Source of the DNA: Sphingopyxis sp. UBA6723
GTDB lineage: Bacteria; Pseudomonadota; Alphaproteobacteria; Sphingomonadales; Sphingomonadaceae
Direction: 5' to 3'
NCBI RefSeq assembly: GCF_002454115.1
Contig: NZ_DKIH01000013.1
Location: 723,722-742,726 of the forward strand
DNA length: 19,005 nucleotides
Positions 15,901 to 19,005 of the stretch are shown piece after piece. Position numbers and translations under genes: made by a program. Position 1 is the stretch's first letter, and the number at the start of each line of letters is the position of its first letter. Under the pieces are notes generated by a model. That model was given only the letters and a program-made list of their open reading frames with translations. It searched no databases and was not told the DNA's origin.

Positions 15901-16013
15901 TTCCGGGCGACAGCGCCAAACGCTACACCGATTTCGACCAGCTGATGCGCCGCGACGAATGGTTCGGGCGCGGCGATCCCGATCCGGGCATGACCGACGG
16001 GGGTTCGGCATGA
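12993..16013 (+). CDS. addB: Double-strand break repair protein AddB
   Basis: AddB, 1006 residues, alphaproteobacterial type. With AddA it resects double-strand DNA ends for RecA-dependent recombination, replacing RecBCD. The N-terminal part is a helicase-like fold without a Walker A motif (GLILLPSNRARSAVQAAF where a P-loop would be), typical of this AddB group. The middle carries LMILGGLDEGRWPP. The C-terminal RecB-type nuclease shows GTADRVDQ followed by IVDYKTG with Asp871 and Lys873, the PD-(D/E)XK core. I see no cysteine anywhere in the protein, so the four-cysteine iron-sulfur site of Bacillus AddB is absent. The start at 12993 is the ATG after the inverted repeat; an upstream extension would translate repeat sequence. 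Its stop overlaps the addA start as ATGA. Confidence 0.96.
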   Translation: MTETPRPTVFSIPVQRAFADALAAGLIGRFADGALGLAKGLILLPSNRARSAVQAAFVRASGAGLLMPRLAVIGDADLDESVALALDAIDEAEPIPPAIDPLRRRLMLAALIERYNPVGEEAITGAAAFQLAERLGRVIDQLHYEEVAPTRLGDIEAALGDLAGHWQASWQRLRLLIDHWPAMLAATGHIDRADRRNRLLARVSEEWRTAPPRRFVVAAGVTTAAPAIARLLRTVADLPQGMVVLPGLDLGMAAEEWDALGPVKPDPDQPGERPLETHPQYHLKLLLGRMGIARDEVGAWAAVSPFDGPDARAPFLSLLFAPAAYTARWQAADDVAPSLTGVSAATFADDGQEAQGIALMMRRALEEPGRTAALVTPDRLLAERVAAALARWDIAIDDSAGQPLGQTPPGALLLLLAEFAAAFDPVRLVALLGHPLVRAGEGRLDWLDQVRQLDLVLRGPGLVPGWVGVTARIDEIAADSDRRGHGAAVAIADWWAEVTTGLSGALAPFAAGVPAPPPVLLGALQDALGWLTGEGAWTGHAGRALSDLFDRWAVAKGDGPALVAPADFPAMLADLMSGESIRPPYGGHPRLFIWGLLEARLQRADLMILGGLDEGRWPPQQSPDPWLAPGIRRMLGLAAPERQQGMAAHDFAGAFAAREVVVTRAMRSGGDPAVASRFWLRLSALAGELPEATLDGQSVTALAATLDVPPGRSEPADKPRPSPPLAARPDRISVTGVDQLARDPFAFYAAKILRLSELEPLSSGPDAKWFGTRVHKFLQDWQAAGLSEAAFDAEIAALRADPALDSLGRAFWLPRIEPSLRWAAERVWAARDERWPVANEVSGKLLVGGITLRGTADRVDQAADGTLAIVDYKTGAAPSAKSAGEGLNSQLGLLGLIAEEAGLGDQAPEPVGAFEYWELKRDRKKGVDGAVKAIKGQKPKPPTAAAVIERAREALAELSARYLLGQEPFVPGDSAKRYTDFDQLMRRDEWFGRGDPDPGMTDGGSA

Positions 16014-19005
16014 TTGACCCCGACAAGCTGCTGAAGACGCTCGACGGCGGGCAACGGGCCGCGGCCGAGCCGCACGACCATGTCTGGCTCGGCGCGTCGG
16101 CGGGGACGGGCAAGACGCAGGTGCTGTCGGCGCGCGTGCTGCGCCTGATGCTGGCGGGCGTGTCGCCCGAGGCGATCCTGTGCATCACCTTTACCAAGGC
16201 GGGCGCCGCCGAAATGGCGCATCGCATCCATGAGCGGCTCGCGATGTGGGTGCGGATGGCGGACGGCGACCTGCGGCTCGACCTCGCCGCGCTGGGCGCC
16301 GACTGGGCCGAACCAGGCATCCTCGATCGCGCACGATCGTTGTTCGCCACCGTGATCGACAGCCCCGGCGGCGCGGTGCGGGTGCAGACGATCCACGCCT
16401 TTTGCCAGACCTTGCTCGCAAGTTTTCCGCTCGAGGCGAAAATCCTGCCGGGATTCCGCGCGCTGGAAGACAGCGAGGCAAGTGCATTGCAGCGCGAGGT
16501 GCTGGGGCAGTTGCTCGCGCGCGCGGATGTCGACGGCGATGCGATGCGCACGATCGCGGCAATGCTTTCGCAGCGATTGGGGCAGGATGCGGCGATCGCC
16601 TTTCTGGCGCGCTGCGCGAGCTGTTTCACCGCCGCCAATGCGCCGCGCCTCGCGCCGCGCGCGGCGGACCTGCGCGCGCAGCTGGGTTTGCCGCAGGGCG
16701 ATGCGTTGGCCTGGCAGGCGGCAGCGCTGGGCGGCGGCGCGATTGCCGACGCCGACATTGCGGCGGTGGCCGCGAGCGGGCGCGGTTGGGGGACGAAGAC
16801 CGGCGACGCCCGCGCCGACATCATGGACGACTGGTTTCGCGCCGACACGCATGGCCGCGCCGCGATGCTCGCCGCGATGCGGGGCTGCTTCCTGACCGGC
16901 ACCGGCGACATGCGCGCCGATTACACCAAGGACAAGGGCGGTATGCGCAGCTGCCTTGCCGCCGCCGAGCGCATCGTTGCCGCAGCCAATGACCTGCTCG
17001 CCACCGCCACTGCGATGGCGGTTGCCGATGATCTGGCGGCGGCGTGGGATTTGGGCAGCAGTTTTGCCGAAGCCTATGCGCTGGCCAAGCGCGAGCGCGG
17101 CCTCGCCGATTTCGACGATTTGATCAGCATCGCGGGGCATCTGCTGGCCCAGGGCGATTTTGGCGACTGGGTGCGCTTCAAGCTCGACCAGCGCACCGAC
17201 CATATTTTGGTCGATGAGGCGCAGGACACCAATGCGCGGCAATGGGCGATCGTCGCCTCGCTGGCAGGCGAGTTTTTCGCCGGGGTGGGCGCCAAGGACG
17301 ACCGGGTCCGCACGATGTTCACCGTCGGCGACCGCAAGCAGGCGATCTTCGGCTTTCAAGGCACCGAGCCCGCGGCGTTCGAAGCGGCGCGGCTGAGCTT
17401 TGCCAGGCGGGCGACCGAGGGCGGCAGTCCGTTCGAGGATGTCGACCTCGACACCAATTACCGGTCGAGCCCCGCGGTGCTCGACGTCGTCGATGCGTGG
17501 ATCGCGGCGGGGGCGACCGCGCTGATGGGGCTGGAGAGCGACGAGCCGCCGCACATCCCCGCCGAATTCAATCGCGACCGCGCGGGGCGCGTCGAGCTGT
17601 GGCAACCGTTGCCGGTCGGCAAGGCTCTTGATGCCGATGCCGAGGATGAGACCGGCATCGACGTTGATGGTGAGGATGAGGGGACCCGTTCCCACGACAC
17701 GTCCGCCGCGGCGAGCGACCCCGCCAGCCTGCGGCTCTCCCGTGCGATTGCCGACGAGGTGCAGGACTGGCTGCTCCACGGCAAGGACGGCCGCGCCGTT
17801 GCCCCGGGCGACATCCTGATCCTTGTCCGCCGCCGCCGTGACCTCGCGGCGCGGATCGTGGCGCGGTTGCAATCGCTGCACGTGCCGGTCGCGGGGGTCG
17901 ACCGCTTTTCGCTGACCCAGTCACTCGCGGTGCAGGATCTGCTCGCGGCGATGCGCTTTGCAGTGCAGCCGCTCGACGATCTCAATCTCGCCAGCCTGCT
18001 GGTGTCGCCGCTGTTCGGCTGGAGCCAGGCAGAGCTGTTTGCCTTCGCCCATGGCCGCCAGAAACGCGCGTTGTGGGAGCAGTTGCGGGCGCGCGAAGAC
18101 GAAGCGCCGCCCGAAACGATGGCGGCGCTGCGCGCCCTGCTCGGCATGGGTGATTTCACGACGCCGTTCCGCTTTCTGGAACGCATCCTGTCCGGCCCGC
18201 TCGACGGGAGGCGCAAGCTGTATCAGCGGTTGGGGCGCGAGGCGCGCGACCCGATCGACGAACTGCTCGCGCAGGCGCTGGCGTTCGGGCGGCAGGAAGC
18301 GCCGTCGCTGCTCGGCTTCCTGTCGCACATCGCCGCGAGTACGGCGGAGATCAAGCGCCAGAGCGAGGCGCGCAGCGATGTCGTACGGGTGATGACGGTG
18401 CATGGGTCGAAGGGCTTGCAGGCGCCGATCGTCATCTTGGCCGACGCGACCGACGATCCCAAGCCGCGGCGAGTAAGCTTTGATCTGTCGATGGCGGCTT
18501 GGGACAAACTACCGGTGTTTCCGCTCGGCAAGGACGAGCGCCATGGCGCGATCGCGGATGCCCACGACGCCAAGGAGCGCGCCGAGCGCGAGGAGCATTG
18601 GCGGCTGCTGTACGTGGCGATGACGCGCGCCGAGGAATTGCTGATCGTCACCGGGACGCGGAAGGCGGACGAGCTTCCCGCGGACAATTGGCACAGCGCG
18701 GTCGATGCCGTGATGGCCGACATGGGCGCCGAATGGCAGGACGCCGGTCCGCGCTGGGGGCAGAAGCGCGTCCATGCGGTCGCGGGCAAGGCGCGTGCGG
18801 CGAAGGACAAGGCGCGGCCCGTCGCTCCGCCGGTGGTCGTACCCGCGTGGGCGCGGCAAGCGGCGCCCGAGGAAGCGCGCCCGCCGCGTCCGCTCGCGCC
18901 GTCGGCGCTGGGCGACGATGATGTGGCGGCGGTGCCGCAGGGCGCGGCGCGCGCGGCTGCGGTGAACCGCGGGCTGCTGCTCCACGCGCTGTTCGAGCGG
19001 CTACC
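16010..19005 (+). CDS. addA: Double-strand break repair helicase AddA, 3' end beyond window
   Basis: AddA, the UvrD/Rep-type (SF1A) helicase-nuclease partner of AddB. The frame is open from the ATG at 16010 to the window edge, 998 codons, with no stop. Visible helicase motifs are Walker A GASAGTGKT (28-36, Lys35), ITFTKAGAAEM, the QTIHAFCQTLL block, Walker B DEAQD (402-406), GDRKQAIFGFQG, NYRSS, VHGSKGLQ (797-804) and LLYVAMTRAEE (866-876). The last residues, GLLLHALFERLP, are the beginning of the RecB-like nuclease domain, so its catalytic Asp-Glu-Lys set lies outside. Family members are about 1100-1200 residues. An acidic insert (about 541-560, rich in Asp and Glu) lies in the helicase part. 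It overlaps addB by 4 nt (ATGA), showing coupled translation of the two subunits. Confidence 0.97.
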   Translation, partial: MIDPDKLLKTLDGGQRAAAEPHDHVWLGASAGTGKTQVLSARVLRLMLAGVSPEAILCITFTKAGAAEMAHRIHERLAMWVRMADGDLRLDLAALGADWAEPGILDRARSLFATVIDSPGGAVRVQTIHAFCQTLLASFPLEAKILPGFRALEDSEASALQREVLGQLLARADVDGDAMRTIAAMLSQRLGQDAAIAFLARCASCFTAANAPRLAPRAADLRAQLGLPQGDALAWQAAALGGGAIADADIAAVAASGRGWGTKTGDARADIMDDWFRADTHGRAAMLAAMRGCFLTGTGDMRADYTKDKGGMRSCLAAAERIVAAANDLLATATAMAVADDLAAAWDLGSSFAEAYALAKRERGLADFDDLISIAGHLLAQGDFGDWVRFKLDQRTDHILVDEAQDTNARQWAIVASLAGEFFAGVGAKDDRVRTMFTVGDRKQAIFGFQGTEPAAFEAARLSFARRATEGGSPFEDVDLDTNYRSSPAVLDVVDAWIAAGATALMGLESDEPPHIPAEFNRDRAGRVELWQPLPVGKALDADAEDETGIDVDGEDEGTRSHDTSAAASDPASLRLSRAIADEVQDWLLHGKDGRAVAPGDILILVRRRRDLAARIVARLQSLHVPVAGVDRFSLTQSLAVQDLLAAMRFAVQPLDDLNLASLLVSPLFGWSQAELFAFAHGRQKRALWEQLRAREDEAPPETMAALRALLGMGDFTTPFRFLERILSGPLDGRRKLYQRLGREARDPIDELLAQALAFGRQEAPSLLGFLSHIAASTAEIKRQSEARSDVVRVMTVHGSKGLQAPIVILADATDDPKPRRVSFDLSMAAWDKLPVFPLGKDERHGAIADAHDAKERAEREEHWRLLYVAMTRAEELLIVTGTRKADELPADNWHSAVDAVMADMGAEWQDAGPRWGQKRVHAVAGKARAAKDKARPVAPPVVVPAWARQAAPEEARPPRPLAPSALGDDDVAAVPQGAARAAAVNRGLLLHALFERL

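Noticed and set aside
15923..17881. 652-codon open frame on the minus strand opposite addB/addA
   Set aside because: It is antisense to addA, whose helicase motifs are unmistakable. Its translation is Arg/His/Gly/Ala-rich with no recognisable domain, as expected of the reverse strand of a GC-rich gene.

Overview
The window looks like a chromosomal segment of an alphaproteobacterium of the order Sphingomonadales, most like Sphingopyxis or Sphingomonas. The basis is high GC with strong third-position GC, a large TonB-dependent receptor of the sphingomonad type, the gene order divL-tsaE-amgK-murU-addB-addA, and short palindromic intergenic repeats common in these genomes. The genus is an inference. 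There is no rRNA, tRNA, CRISPR array, transposase or phage gene.

Left part (1-1800): a Prx5-type peroxiredoxin gene reads leftward. It is separated by a palindromic repeat from yqgE (AlgH family) reading right. yqgE converges on a small exported TPR protein gene, and the two genes overlap at their stop codons. Centre-left (1788-3760): an AT-rich 400-bp spacer with TGTCACAAT repeats leads into ahcY, S-adenosylhomocysteine hydrolase. Its short leader holds a hairpin whose loop can pair with its own ribosome binding site. Centre (3760-8045): a 1043-residue TonB-dependent receptor gene ends at a strong rho-independent terminator. It faces a convergent gene for a DUF4915/TIGR03032 protein of unknown role.

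Right part (8284-19005): six genes on the + strand form one cluster. divL encodes the cell-cycle pseudokinase with tyrosine in place of the phospho-accepting histidine. tsaE belongs to tRNA t6A modification. amgK and murU form the cell wall sugar recycling route to UDP-MurNAc. addB and addA encode the double-strand break repair helicase-nuclease, and addA runs off the right edge before its nuclease motif. The last four genes are tightly coupled (tsaE/amgK, amgK/murU and addB/addA overlap), but palindromic repeats sit before tsaE and before addB.

I see no clearly new multi-gene system. The items most worth a second look are the ahcY leader, the hairpin abutting the tsaE start, the covarying repeat family, the paired TGTCACAATTGT sites, and the DUF4915 gene beside the receptor.
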